DNA of 64,000 bases, taken from assembly GCF_900108315.1 (NCBI RefSeq), contig NZ_FNVB01000016.1, forward strand, positions 23,965 to 87,964, given 5' to 3'. Shown in pieces: positions 24,068-32,878 of the stretch. Under the pieces are notes generated by a model. That model saw only the letters and a program-made list of their open reading frames with translations. It ran no database searches and was not told the origin of the DNA. The first letter of the stretch is position 1, and every line of letters starts with the position of its first letter. The stretch is from Saccharopolyspora kobensis (GTDB taxonomy: Bacteria > Actinomycetota > Actinomycetes > Mycobacteriales > Pseudonocardiaceae). The position numbers and the translations under genes were made by a program.

Positions 24068-25354
24068 ATGCGCGCCTGGAAAGCCATCACCATCACCGCC
24101 ATCGGCGCGTTGCTCGCCGCCTGCGGACCACCGCAGGTGCAGCAGAACGCACCGGCCGAGGACGAACGCACCGGAACCCTGCGGGTCTGGCTGTTCGACG
24201 AGGCGAGCCGCGAACCCAAGCAGACCACTGTGGACGAAGCGGTGGCCCGCTTCGAGGCGGAGCACCAGGGCGTCGAGGTCGACGTGCAGTACATCCCCGT
24301 GGACACCCGCTCGCAGCGGTTCACCGGCGCGTTCAACGACCCGGCCAGCGCGCCGGACGTCGCCGAGTACGGCAACACCGACGTGGCGGGCTACGTCGCC
24401 GCCGGCGGCCTGCTCGACCTGACCGAGCAGATCGACGAGTGGCCGGAGGGCGCCGACCTCAACGAATCGGTGCTGGACACCGCGAAGGTCGACGACAGGG
24501 TCTACGGCGTGCCGTGGTACACCGGCATCCGGGCGCTGTACTACCGCACCGACGTCTTCGCCGAGCTCGGGCTGCAGCCGCCGCGCACCACCGCCGAGCT
24601 GGTGGACACCGCGCAGCGCATCCGCGAGGCCCGCCCCGACCTCTACGGCATCTCCGTCGGCGGCAAGTACCACTACGCGCTGATGCCGTTCATCTGGGCG
24701 GCCGGTGGCGACCTGGCCCGCCGCGAGGGCGACAAGTGGGTGTCCACTGTGAACGAACGCGCCGCGCGCGAGGGCGTGGCCACCTACGCCTCGCTGATCA
24801 GCGGTGGCGCGTGCCCGCGCGAGCAGTGCGCGGACATGACCGGCAGCCAGGCCGTGCAGGCCTTCGCCTCCGGCAAGGCGGCGATGACCATCGGCGGCGA
24901 CTTCAACCGCGCCGCGGTGGAAGCCGGTGCCGCCGCGGGCAAGTACGCCGTGGTCCCGCTGCCCGGCCCGACGGCCGGATCGATCGCCCCGCCCTTCGCC
25001 GGCGGGAACATGCTCGGCGTGCTCAAGTCCTCCAAGCGCGCCACGCTGGCCAAGGAGTTCGTGCAGCTGCTGGCGGGCAAGGAGTACCAGCGCAAGATGT
25101 ACATCGCGATGGGCAACCTGCCGACGTTCTCCGACGTGCAGCAGGAACTCGCGGCGGGCGACCCCGCGGTGGCCCCGTTCGTGCAGTCCCTGCAGGCCGG
25201 CACCCGGTTCGTGCCCACCGCGGAGGGCTGGTCGAAGATCGACGCGCAGGGCGTGCTGCCCACGATGGTCCAGCAGGTGGTCAACGGCCAGAGCGTCGAG
25301 CAGGCGACCGATGCCGCGGCGGCCCAGATGAACGACGTCTTCGAAGGACGCTGA
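24068..25354 (+). CDS. sugar ABC transporter substrate-binding lipoprotein (DasA/NgcE-like)
   Basis: 428 residues from ATG 24068. It has a lipoprotein signal with lipobox LLAAC (Cys19), so it is anchored outside the membrane. Family 1 solute-binding features: LRVWLFDEASREP, DVAEYGNTDVAGYVAAGGLLD split over about 100-120, YGVPWYTGIRALYYRTDVF, and GNMLGVLKSSKRATLAKEF. In actinomycetes this subgroup includes DasA and NgcE, which bind chitobiose/GlcNAc. The downstream GH20 hexosaminidase supports that. An operon is formed: the stop overlaps the permease ATG (TGATG). Confidence 0.88.
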   Translation: MRAWKAITITAIGALLAACGPPQVQQNAPAEDERTGTLRVWLFDEASREPKQTTVDEAVARFEAEHQGVEVDVQYIPVDTRSQRFTGAFNDPASAPDVAEYGNTDVAGYVAAGGLLDLTEQIDEWPEGADLNESVLDTAKVDDRVYGVPWYTGIRALYYRTDVFAELGLQPPRTTAELVDTAQRIREARPDLYGISVGGKYHYALMPFIWAAGGDLARREGDKWVSTVNERAAREGVATYASLISGGACPREQCADMTGSQAVQAFASGKAAMTIGGDFNRAAVEAGAAAGKYAVVPLPGPTAGSIAPPFAGGNMLGVLKSSKRATLAKEFVQLLAGKEYQRKMYIAMGNLPTFSDVQQELAAGDPAVAPFVQSLQAGTRFVPTAEGWSKIDAQGVLPTMVQQVVNGQSVEQATDAAAAQMNDVFEGR

Positions 25355-26235
25355 TGGCCGCACTGCTCTACCTGGCACCGGCCGGGCTGCTGCTCGTCGT
25401 GATGATGGGCTACCCGCTCTACCAGCTGGTGCAGATCTCGCTCTACGAGTACGGACAGGCGCAGGCCTCCGGCGGCGCCGCGCTGGAATTCCTCGGCGCG
25501 GGCAACTACCTGGAGCTGCTGGGCGATCCGAAGTTCTGGACGATCCTGGTGCAGACCTGCCTGTTCGCCGCGGTGTGCGTGGTGGGCAGCCTGGCGGTCG
25601 GCATCGGGCTGGCGGTGCTGGCCACCAGGATCAGCCGGGTGCCGCGGCTGCTGCTGTTCCTGGCCGCGATCGGCGCCTGGGCCACCCCGGCGATGGCCGG
25701 CTCGACGGTCTGGCTGTTCCTGTTCGACCAGGACTTCGGCCTGGTCAACGAGGTGCTCACCGGTATCGGCATCGACGGCGCGGCCGGGTTCTCCTGGACC
25801 TACGACAAGTTCATCGCCTTCGGCCTGGTGGCCGCCGAGGTGATCTGGTGCTCGTTCCCGTTCGTGCTGGTCACCACCTACGCCGGGCTCAGCGGCATTC
25901 CCGGCGAGGTGGTGGAGGCCGCGTCGCTGGACGGCGCGTCGGCTTGGCGGACCGCGCGCAGCGTGCTGCTGCCGATGCTCAAGCCGGTGCTGGTGATCGC
26001 CACCATCCAGTCGATCATCTGGGACTTCAAGATCTTCACCCAGATCTACGTGATGACCAACGGCGGCGGGGTCGCCGGGCAGAACATGGTGCTCAACGTC
26101 TACGCCTACCAGGAGGCCTTCGCCGGCTCGAACTACGGGATGGGCTCGGCGATCGGCGTGGTGATGACCGTGCTGCTCATGCTGATCACGCTGGCCTACC
26201 TGCGGGCGCAGCGGAAGGACGGGGCGGTCGTATGA
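25354..26235 (+). CDS. sugar ABC transporter permease (DasB-like)
   Basis: 293 residues, ATG 25354 overlapping the lipoprotein stop. It has about six membrane helices and the cytoplasmic EAA loop VVEAASLDGASAWRTARSVLLP, which docks the ATPase. It is of the MalF/UgpA type. It overlaps the next permease gene by 4 nt (ATGA). Confidence 0.9.
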   Translation: MAALLYLAPAGLLLVVMMGYPLYQLVQISLYEYGQAQASGGAALEFLGAGNYLELLGDPKFWTILVQTCLFAAVCVVGSLAVGIGLAVLATRISRVPRLLLFLAAIGAWATPAMAGSTVWLFLFDQDFGLVNEVLTGIGIDGAAGFSWTYDKFIAFGLVAAEVIWCSFPFVLVTTYAGLSGIPGEVVEAASLDGASAWRTARSVLLPMLKPVLVIATIQSIIWDFKIFTQIYVMTNGGGVAGQNMVLNVYAYQEAFAGSNYGMGSAIGVVMTVLLMLITLAYLRAQRKDGAVV

Positions 26236-27086
26236 GTGGATCGCGCAAGCGCTTGCCGCGCCGGATCGCCGACGGCGTGGCGGTGCTGATCGCCGCCGTG
26301 GTGGCGTTCCCGCTGTACTGGATGGTGCTCTCGGCGTTCAAGCCGGAGGGCGAGCTGCTGTCGTCGGACCCGCGTCCGTGGACGTGGGCGCCGACCCTGG
26401 ACGGGTTCCGCCGCGTGTTCACAGTGGACGGTCTCGGCGGCTACTTCGCGAACAGCCTGCTGGTGGCGGCCGCGGTGGTGCTGCTGTCGCTGCTGATGTC
26501 GTTCCTGGCGGCGGTGGCGCTGACCCGCTTCCGGTTCCGGGGCCGCACCGTCCTGCTGCTGATGATCCTGGTGGCGCAGATGGTCCCGGTGGAGGCGCTG
26601 ACCATCCCGCTGTTCTTCCTGATGCGCGAGGTCGGCGGCGTGGCCCCGGCGTTCGGCCTCAACCACCTGGGCTCGCTGGTGCTGGTGCACCTGGCGTTCA
26701 GCCTGCCGCTGGCGATCTGGATGCTGCGCGGGTTCGTGGCCGCGGTTCCCGACGAGCTGGAAGAGGCCGCCACGCTCGACGGCGCCAGCCGCGCCCGGTT
26801 CGTCTGGCAGGTGCTCTTCCCGCTGGTGGCACCGGGCCTGGTGGCCACCAGCGTGCTGTCGTTCATCCACGCCTGGAACGACTTCCTGTTCGCCAAGACG
26901 TTCATCATCTCGGCGACGGAGAACCAGACGCTGCCGATGGCGATCCTGGTGTTCTTCAAACCCGAGGGCAACGATTGGGGTGCCATCATGGCGGGTTCGA
27001 CGCTGATGACGATTCCGGTGCTCATCTTCTTCGTGCTGGTGCAGCGCAAGCTGGTCTCCGGCCTGGCCGGGGCGGTGAAGGGATGA
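26232..27086 (+). CDS. sugar ABC transporter permease (DasC-like)
   Basis: 284 residues, MalG/UgpE-type second permease. It has about six membrane helices and the EAA loop LEEAATLDGASRARFVWQVLFP. No ATPase gene follows. Family precedent (DasABC, NgcEFG, CebEFG) is that a shared MsiK-type ATPase encoded elsewhere energises such systems. The gene is followed by 124 nt with no obvious terminator, then the GH20 gene. Confidence 0.9.
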   Translation: MSGSRKRLPRRIADGVAVLIAAVVAFPLYWMVLSAFKPEGELLSSDPRPWTWAPTLDGFRRVFTVDGLGGYFANSLLVAAAVVLLSLLMSFLAAVALTRFRFRGRTVLLLMILVAQMVPVEALTIPLFFLMREVGGVAPAFGLNHLGSLVLVHLAFSLPLAIWMLRGFVAAVPDELEEAATLDGASRARFVWQVLFPLVAPGLVATSVLSFIHAWNDFLFAKTFIISATENQTLPMAILVFFKPEGNDWGAIMAGSTLMTIPVLIFFVLVQRKLVSGLAGAVKG

Positions 27087-27210
27087 GCGGCCCGGTGCCG
27101 ACCCCCTGCACAACCGCACCCCGGGGGACCGTGACGCAAACCAGCCACAAGAAACCCCGAAACAACCCCACACGCAACCACCGCTGTGAATCGCGGAGAG
27201 GCGGAACAGC

Positions 27211-28686
27211 ATGACTTGGGACTCGCTGCTGCCGCGCCCGGTGCTGGTCCGGCCCGCGGCCGGAGTGCTGGAGCTGGACCACAACACCACGGTCGGCGGG
27301 GAACCCACCACCGCCGACTGGTTCCGCCGCCACGTCGGGGCGGCGACCGGGCTGCAGCTGGCCGACGACGCGCGGCCGACGATCGAATTCCGCGTCGACG
27401 CGAGCGAATCGGTGCCGGGCGGCTACCGCGTGCAGGTCCGGCCGGACGGCGTCGAGGTCGTCGCGCACGACACCGCGGGCGCGCACCACGCGGCGCAGAC
27501 GCTGCGGCAGCTGCTGGACCCGTCGGCGTACCGGTCGGCGCTGATCCACTACCGGCGGTTCGTGCTGCCGTGCGGGGAGGTCGAGGACCGGCCGCGCTTC
27601 TCCTGGCGCGGCTGCCACCTCGACGTCGCCCGCCACTTCCTGCCCAAGCGGGAGGTGCTGCGCTTCATCGAGCTGCTGGCGGTGCACAAGCTCAACGTGC
27701 TGCACCTGCACCTCACCGACGACCAGGGCTGGCGGTTCGAGGTGCCGCGCTACCCGGAGCTCACCCGGGTCGGCGCCTGGCGGCACCGGTCGATGGTCGG
27801 GCGCGGCCCGGAACCGGAGTTCGACTCCCGCCCGCACGGCGGCTTCTACACCTCCGACGACCTGCGCGAGATCGTCGCCCACGCGGCCCGCCACCACATC
27901 ACCGTGGTGCCGGAGATCGACGTGCCCGGCCACAGCACCGCCGCCATCGCCGCCTACCCGGAGCTGGGCAACGGCGTGCGCCCCGAGGTCTGGCAGTCCT
28001 GGGGCATCAGCACCGACCTGCTCAACACCGACCCGGCGACCACGGACTTCTACCGCGCCGTGCTGGACCACCTGATGGAGGTGTTCCCGTCGCCGGTGAT
28101 CTGCATCGGCGGCGACGAGGTCCCCGGCATCACCCCGGAGCACGGCGTGTTCCTGCGCGATCTCATCGAGCACGTGCACGCGCGAGGCCGCCGCGCCTCG
28201 GGCTGGGACGAGCTGCTGGAGGCGGTGGACCCGCTGCCCGCGGGCACCATCATCGCGGCGTGGCGGGACGAGGAGGCAGCGGTGCGCGCCGCCGAACGCG
28301 GCCACGACGTCGTGCTGTGCCCGGAGAGCCACTTCTACTTCGACCACCGCCAGTCCGACCACCCCGACGAACCGATCCCGGTGGGCTTCCTGACCACGCT
28401 GGAGAAGGTCTACGGCTACCAGCCGCGACCGGACGTCCTCGGCGTCCAGGCGCAGGTGTGGACCGAGCACCTGGACACCCCGCGCCGCGTGGACTACGCG
28501 GCGTTCCCCCGCCTGTCGGCCTTCGCCGAGGTGGCCTGGAGCCAGGAGACCGACCTCGCCGACTTCCAGCGCAGGCTGGTCGACCACCACCTGCCCCGCC
28601 TGGACGCCTACGGCGTCGAGTACCGCCCGCTCGGCGGCCCCCACCCCTGGCAGACCCGCCCCGGCGTACCCGGCAGGCCCCGCTGA
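27211..28686 (+). CDS. GH20 beta-N-acetylhexosaminidase, intracellular
   Basis: 491 residues, ATG after GGAGAGG. It hydrolyses terminal beta-GlcNAc/GalNAc by substrate-assisted catalysis. The N-terminal small domain (about 1-125) precedes the barrel, with FSWRGCHLDVARHFLP, LHLHLTDDQGWRFEVP, TVVPEIDVPGHSTAAI, and the catalytic Asp-Glu pair in CIGGDEVPGI (about 302-303). Late motifs are VLGVQAQVWTEHLDTP and FAEVAWSQ. No signal peptide is seen, so it probably cleaves imported chitobiose in the cytoplasm, like DasD next to DasABC in Streptomyces. Confidence 0.93.
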   Translation: MTWDSLLPRPVLVRPAAGVLELDHNTTVGGEPTTADWFRRHVGAATGLQLADDARPTIEFRVDASESVPGGYRVQVRPDGVEVVAHDTAGAHHAAQTLRQLLDPSAYRSALIHYRRFVLPCGEVEDRPRFSWRGCHLDVARHFLPKREVLRFIELLAVHKLNVLHLHLTDDQGWRFEVPRYPELTRVGAWRHRSMVGRGPEPEFDSRPHGGFYTSDDLREIVAHAARHHITVVPEIDVPGHSTAAIAAYPELGNGVRPEVWQSWGISTDLLNTDPATTDFYRAVLDHLMEVFPSPVICIGGDEVPGITPEHGVFLRDLIEHVHARGRRASGWDELLEAVDPLPAGTIIAAWRDEEAAVRAAERGHDVVLCPESHFYFDHRQSDHPDEPIPVGFLTTLEKVYGYQPRPDVLGVQAQVWTEHLDTPRRVDYAAFPRLSAFAEVAWSQETDLADFQRRLVDHHLPRLDAYGVEYRPLGGPHPWQTRPGVPGRPR

Positions 28687-28769
28687 GGGCACGATCCCCC
28701 GAAACCAGTGCCCCCCGTCACACCGCGGCGGTACGGTCGTTGGTGATCACGTGACACTGGGGGTGTTCA

Positions 28770-31310
28770 TTGACGGAAGCGACCACGGGCCAAGGGATTC
28801 CGGTCGCGCAGCTGCCCAATCGCCTGGGGCGGCGGTGGGTCCGGCGGAGCCGGCTGGAGAAGATCCCGGACCAGCCGGTGGTCCACCTGCTGCGCGAGAA
28901 CGACCCGGGCAGGCTGGTCGACCAGCTCTCCGGTCACCTCGGTTCGGTGGTGCCGCACGTCGTGCTCGACGTCGGCGGCACCCCGGCCGAGACCCAGCGC
29001 GGCAAGTCCGTGCAGATCCGCAAGCTGCTGGACCGCGCGGCGCTCGGGCTGCGCGATGCCGATTCGTGGCCGCGGATCGGCAAGCTGCGCTTCCGCCGCT
29101 ACGCCCTGCTGAGCTGGCTGCTCAAGAAGAACATGCAGCCGACGAACCTCTCCCGCGCACCGCACTCGGACACCCGGCACCTGCTGCGCGAGTACCTCAG
29201 CAGCAGACGGCCGTCGCGCACCCAGCAGGAGGAGCAGCTGGAGACCCAGGGCTGGGAGCTGGCCGCGCAGAACCTGCCCTGGTACCTGTACCTGCTGTCG
29301 CTGGTCTTCTTCCCCGTCTACTACGGCTGGTGGGTGCGCAAGGGGCGCGTCGCCCGCTGGTTCATGCGGCAGCGCTACCTCTCGCCCGGTGAATCGGCCG
29401 ACTTCCCCAGCTTCGCCCAGCGCCTGATCACCACGCCGTCGCGCTGGGAGAACGCCGAACAGGTCCGCAAACTGCTCGTGCACGCCTTCCTCGCCGACCT
29501 CGCCGATTCCTACAGCAGGCGGTTGCGCTGGAAGTGGGTGCCCAAGGACTGCTACCCGGTGCTGCTGCTGCGAAACCTGCGCGACGACAGCGTCGGCAAG
29601 ATGCTGGTCCGGCTGATCAACGACGTCCGCAACGAAACCGGTGTCCCGGACCCGCTGCTGGTGATCGGCAGCGGCTCGGAACCGCTCGACGACAGCGACA
29701 CGCCGAGCGCCCCGGTCACGCTGGAGACCTGGCACGAAACGCTGCAGGAAGCACGCCGCAAGCGCTCCAACACCGCCTGGTACGTGACTCTCCGGGTGAC
29801 GGACGAGCCACCCGCCACCGACGACGATCCCGGTGTTTCGCTGGGGCAGACGAGCCTGCCGCTGAAGCGCTCGAAACTGCTGCGCCACGTCCCCATCGCG
29901 CTGGGCGTGCTGCTGCTCCTCGGTGGTGGTGCCGCGTACTACCAGCAGTACCAGCACCACTGCGGGCGCAGCGTCTGGCCGTGGACCAACACCGACCTGT
30001 GGATGGCCGACGCCGAGTGCGTCGGGATCGCCGACGCCGACTACCGCTTCTCCAGCGGTGTCCGGGACGACAACCTGCGCGACCGGCTCGACAAGGCCCA
30101 GGAATCGATCAACGCGCAGAACGAGGAGGCGGCGAAGAAGACCGGCCTGCCGCACATCACGATCATCTACTTCAGCACCCTCACCGGGGTGGACGCCGAC
30201 TCCACGACGCTGGACGGCGTCGCGGCAGAGCTGGAGGGGCTGGCGAAGGCGCAGGAGTACTCCCGGCGCAACAACCAGGCCGCGATCCGGATCGTGATCG
30301 CCAACGGCGGCGCCCGGATGGGGCACGCCGACGAGGTGGCCGCGCACATCGTGGAGTACGCCGCGCAATCGGTGCCGGAGAACCCCGGCGACGAACGGGC
30401 GCTGGCCGACAACCCGCCGGTCGTGTCGGTCGTCGGGCTCGGCGGCAGCTGGGAGGGGACCAAGAGGGCGATCAGAACGCTCGGCGGCAACGGGCTGAGC
30501 ATGGTCGCGACGGTGCCCTCCGCCGACGAGCTCCCGCACCTGAGCAGGCTCTACTACCAGGTGGGGCCGACGAACAGCTGGCAGGCCGAGATCGTCGCCC
30601 AGCACATCCGCAACCAGGGAGTCGACCAGGTCACCGTCTACTCGCCGGACAAGGACCTCTACAGCGAGAACCTGGCCCAGGTCATCGAGAACCAGCCGGG
30701 GATCGAGGCGAAGCGGTCGGACACCGTCTCCGCCGAGAACCTGCACTGCTCGCCCGATTCGCTGGTGTTCTTCGCCGGACGGGCGGACAAGTTCGGCGAC
30801 TTCCGCACCACGGTGCAGGAAACGTGCACGGCCCCCGGCAGCATGCCGCGCATCATGGCCGGTGACGACACGACGAAGTACCTGTTCGACAACGACCTGC
30901 CGGCCGGATTCGCGCTGGACTACATCGATTTCACCGGTCACCGGGTGCAGGGCGGCGCCGAGGGCGTGGTGGGGCGCGGAATGCTCGCCTACGACGCGGT
31001 GGGCCTGGTCCGGCAAGCGGTGAAGAAGACCCTCGAAGGCCAGGAGCCGAGCGGAACGCAGCTCAACGGCCAGGCCGTCTGGTACGGCATCGTTCAGCTC
31101 AGCCAGAACCCGGGCGGCATCGGCGCGATCAGCGGTCGCCTCGACTACCGCTCCCCGACCGGGCAGCTCCAGCAGGTCCCGAACCGCAAGGCGATCTCGG
31201 TGATGCGCGTGGTCGGCACCGCACCAGGCGACCCGGCGCGCAAGAGCAACGCCCAGGTCCTGATGTACTGCGGGGATCCCAGGGAGCAGATCGGGCAGTG
31301 CCCGCCGTAG
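28770..31310 (+). CDS. receptor-like protein: NTPase-like domain, TM helix, type-1 periplasmic-binding domain
   Basis: 846 residues from a TTG start after GGGGGTG. Residues 1 to about 350 look cytoplasmic and resemble STAND/KAP-type NTPases, with PVVHLLRENDPGRLVDQL where a P-loop might be expected (no GxxGxGKT) and YPVLLLRNLRDDSVGKMLVRL as a Walker-B-like segment. A hydrophobic stretch is at about 171-188 and a clear membrane helix at about 375-397 (HVPIALGVLLLLGGGAAYY). From about 400 the chain matches a type-1 (Leu/Ile/Val-type) periplasmic ligand-binding fold: ITIIYFSTLTGVDADS, VVSVVGLGGSWEGTKRAI, YYQVGPTNSWQAEIVAQHI, VTVYSPDKDLYSENLAQV, GMLAYDAVGLV. So a ligand sensor is fused to a degenerate NTPase in one chain. 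No transporter genes adjoin. The function is unknown. Confidence 0.75.
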   Translation: MTEATTGQGIPVAQLPNRLGRRWVRRSRLEKIPDQPVVHLLRENDPGRLVDQLSGHLGSVVPHVVLDVGGTPAETQRGKSVQIRKLLDRAALGLRDADSWPRIGKLRFRRYALLSWLLKKNMQPTNLSRAPHSDTRHLLREYLSSRRPSRTQQEEQLETQGWELAAQNLPWYLYLLSLVFFPVYYGWWVRKGRVARWFMRQRYLSPGESADFPSFAQRLITTPSRWENAEQVRKLLVHAFLADLADSYSRRLRWKWVPKDCYPVLLLRNLRDDSVGKMLVRLINDVRNETGVPDPLLVIGSGSEPLDDSDTPSAPVTLETWHETLQEARRKRSNTAWYVTLRVTDEPPATDDDPGVSLGQTSLPLKRSKLLRHVPIALGVLLLLGGGAAYYQQYQHHCGRSVWPWTNTDLWMADAECVGIADADYRFSSGVRDDNLRDRLDKAQESINAQNEEAAKKTGLPHITIIYFSTLTGVDADSTTLDGVAAELEGLAKAQEYSRRNNQAAIRIVIANGGARMGHADEVAAHIVEYAAQSVPENPGDERALADNPPVVSVVGLGGSWEGTKRAIRTLGGNGLSMVATVPSADELPHLSRLYYQVGPTNSWQAEIVAQHIRNQGVDQVTVYSPDKDLYSENLAQVIENQPGIEAKRSDTVSAENLHCSPDSLVFFAGRADKFGDFRTTVQETCTAPGSMPRIMAGDDTTKYLFDNDLPAGFALDYIDFTGHRVQGGAEGVVGRGMLAYDAVGLVRQAVKKTLEGQEPSGTQLNGQAVWYGIVQLSQNPGGIGAISGRLDYRSPTGQLQQVPNRKAISVMRVVGTAPGDPARKSNAQVLMYCGDPREQIGQCPP

Positions 31311-31328
31311 TCCGCTGGATTCCCGGGC

Positions 31329-31775
31329 TCAGCCCTGCTTCTCCTCGACGTGGGCCTTGAGGCGCTGCAGGGTGGCTTCGATCGAGCGGAGGTTCTGCCC
31401 GGGCAGTCCGGTGCGGGCGACCAGCTTCGGCAGCATCGCCGCGTAGTCGAAGGTCTCGGTGACCCTGGTCGCGGAATCGCCCTGCGGCTCCAGCTCGTAG
31501 CGCCAGCGGGCGGGCAGCATGTGCCGCCAGGCGATCAGCCGGTTCTCCTCGTACTCCACCACGGTGTTGGTGATCCGGTAGCCGATGCCCCGGCGCATCC
31601 GCATGCCGAACTTCGACCCGAGCACCAACCGCTCCGGCCCGCTGATCTCCCCCTGCACGGTGCCGGAACCGTCGATGACCGAATGCTTCCGCGGATCGGC
31701 CAGCACCGCGAACACCACCTCGGCCGGAGCGTTCACGACCGTGCTGCTGGACACCGAGAACTCGTTCTGCGCCAT
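31329..31775 (-). CDS. SRPBCC-fold protein
   Basis: 148 residues from ATG 31775 (MAQNEFSVSSSTVVNAP). The pattern APAEVVFAVLADPRKHSVIDGSG, then VVEYEENRLIAWRHMLP and RVTETFDYAAMLPKLVART, is that of the START-like SRPBCC (polyketide cyclase/dehydrase-like) superfamily, which binds hydrophobic ligands in a deep pocket. The ligand and role are unknown. It is convergent with the receptor-like gene, 18 nt apart. Confidence 0.82.
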   Translation of the reverse strand: MAQNEFSVSSSTVVNAPAEVVFAVLADPRKHSVIDGSGTVQGEISGPERLVLGSKFGMRMRRGIGYRITNTVVEYEENRLIAWRHMLPARWRYELEPQGDSATRVTETFDYAAMLPKLVARTGLPGQNLRSIEATLQRLKAHVEEKQG

Positions 31776-31826
31776 GCCACCGAACCTAGTGACCGCCGAT
31801 AACGAATCGGGCACGGCCGCGATCCT

Positions 31827-32750
31827 TCACTCACCCCGCCGCCAGAGCTGGAGACGTCCGGTGTCCGCGTCGAACGTGGTCCACGAACCGCGTCCGTCCG
31901 GGAGCGGCAACTCCTCGATCGCCCCGCGCGGATAGGTCACGAAGCTCACCAGTTCCAGGGTGTCGGCGGTGAACAGCCCGGTCCGGCCGGCGAATTCCTT
32001 CGCCATGACCCGGTCTCCATCGAGGTAGCCGCCGGGCAGGTCGAACCCCTCGCCGCCGGGAAAGACCTCATCACCCGCTCGCACAGCTTCCGCCGACCAG
32101 TCGTCGATATTCCGGACGGTGAGTTCGTCGGCCTCGATCGGCGTGGTCAGGCAGCGGTCGCCACGCGGGTGGACATCGGCGAGAACTCCGTGCGGCGACT
32201 CGTGAACGACCACGTCGGCACCCCCGTCGCGCCAGCGGCCCCAGCCGATCCAACCGCCGTACTCCCCGTTGAGGTCCACTGCGATGTGCTCTCCGCCCGG
32301 GTGCCGGACGGAGGCGGAACCGACGGACCCGCAACCCAACGGCACGCGGGCCAGAACTCCCCCGGTCGCCGCATCCAGCACCCACCACTCGTCCCCGTCG
32401 TCGGTGTCCGCGGGTACCACGGCCCAGAGTCGGTCGCCGTCAGCGCTGAACGCGCAAGAACCGGAACCCGGCGGCGTCCAGCTCGGGTGCGCCACCTCCC
32501 ACCGGATCTCTCCCGCGGAACCGACCAGCGAGATGCGGTCCGCACCGCAAACGGCGACCTGCTGGAGATCCGGGTGCACGGCGGACGGGCCGCCCCGGGG
32601 CAGTTCGAAACCGGCGCGCACCCCGAGCGTTCCGGTGTCGAGCACCACCAGTTCCGAAGCCGGTGTTCGCACGCACCAGCCGCCACCGGGCAACCGGCTC
32701 ACCTCAGACCCGGATGGGACTTCGCGCTCCGCGATCATCTTCGCCCGCAC
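31827..32750 (-). CDS. hypothetical protein, beta-propeller-like
   Basis: 307 residues from a GTG at 32750. The frame also allows a GTG at 32756 and an ATG at 32738. The GTG at 32750 is preferred because TAGGGT lies exactly 6 nt upstream, a pattern of leaderless genes. The sequence has repeated WD-like/YVTN-like segments (GSGSCAFSADGDRLWAVVP, DEWWVLDAATGGVLARVP, ASVRHPGGEHIAVDLNG), so a propeller is likely. No signal peptide or catalytic motif is seen. I do not recognise a function. Confidence 0.65.
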   Translation of the reverse strand: MRAKMIAEREVPSGSEVSRLPGGGWCVRTPASELVVLDTGTLGVRAGFELPRGGPSAVHPDLQQVAVCGADRISLVGSAGEIRWEVAHPSWTPPGSGSCAFSADGDRLWAVVPADTDDGDEWWVLDAATGGVLARVPLGCGSVGSASVRHPGGEHIAVDLNGEYGGWIGWGRWRDGGADVVVHESPHGVLADVHPRGDRCLTTPIEADELTVRNIDDWSAEAVRAGDEVFPGGEGFDLPGGYLDGDRVMAKEFAGRTGLFTADTLELVSFVTYPRGAIEELPLPDGRGSWTTFDADTGRLQLWRRGE

Positions 32751-32756
32751 TCGCAC

Positions 32757-32762
32757 ACCCTA
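32757..32762 (-). promoter_or_regulatory. -10 box (TAGGGT) of a likely leaderless gene
   Basis: TAGGGT is followed by exactly 6 nt and GTG (32750). The spacing equals that at 46707-46712 and 56172-56177. It implies a transcript beginning at or near the start codon. Confidence 0.4.
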
Positions 32763-32878
32763 TTCAACGCTCGCAGGCGAAACCCGGAGAACAGCCGGAA
32801 TCCGCGGCATGCGCCACCCGCTCCGGCAGGTGGTCCGGGAGCGGACCACCGCTCGGCGTGGCCCGTCCGCGGGTCGCC

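Noticed and set aside
22469..25378. Long minus-strand open frame across GH5 and the ABC lipoprotein
   Set aside because: Its middle mirrors the plus-strand lipoprotein and crosses the promoter region; only the GH5 frame (22483-23799) is real.
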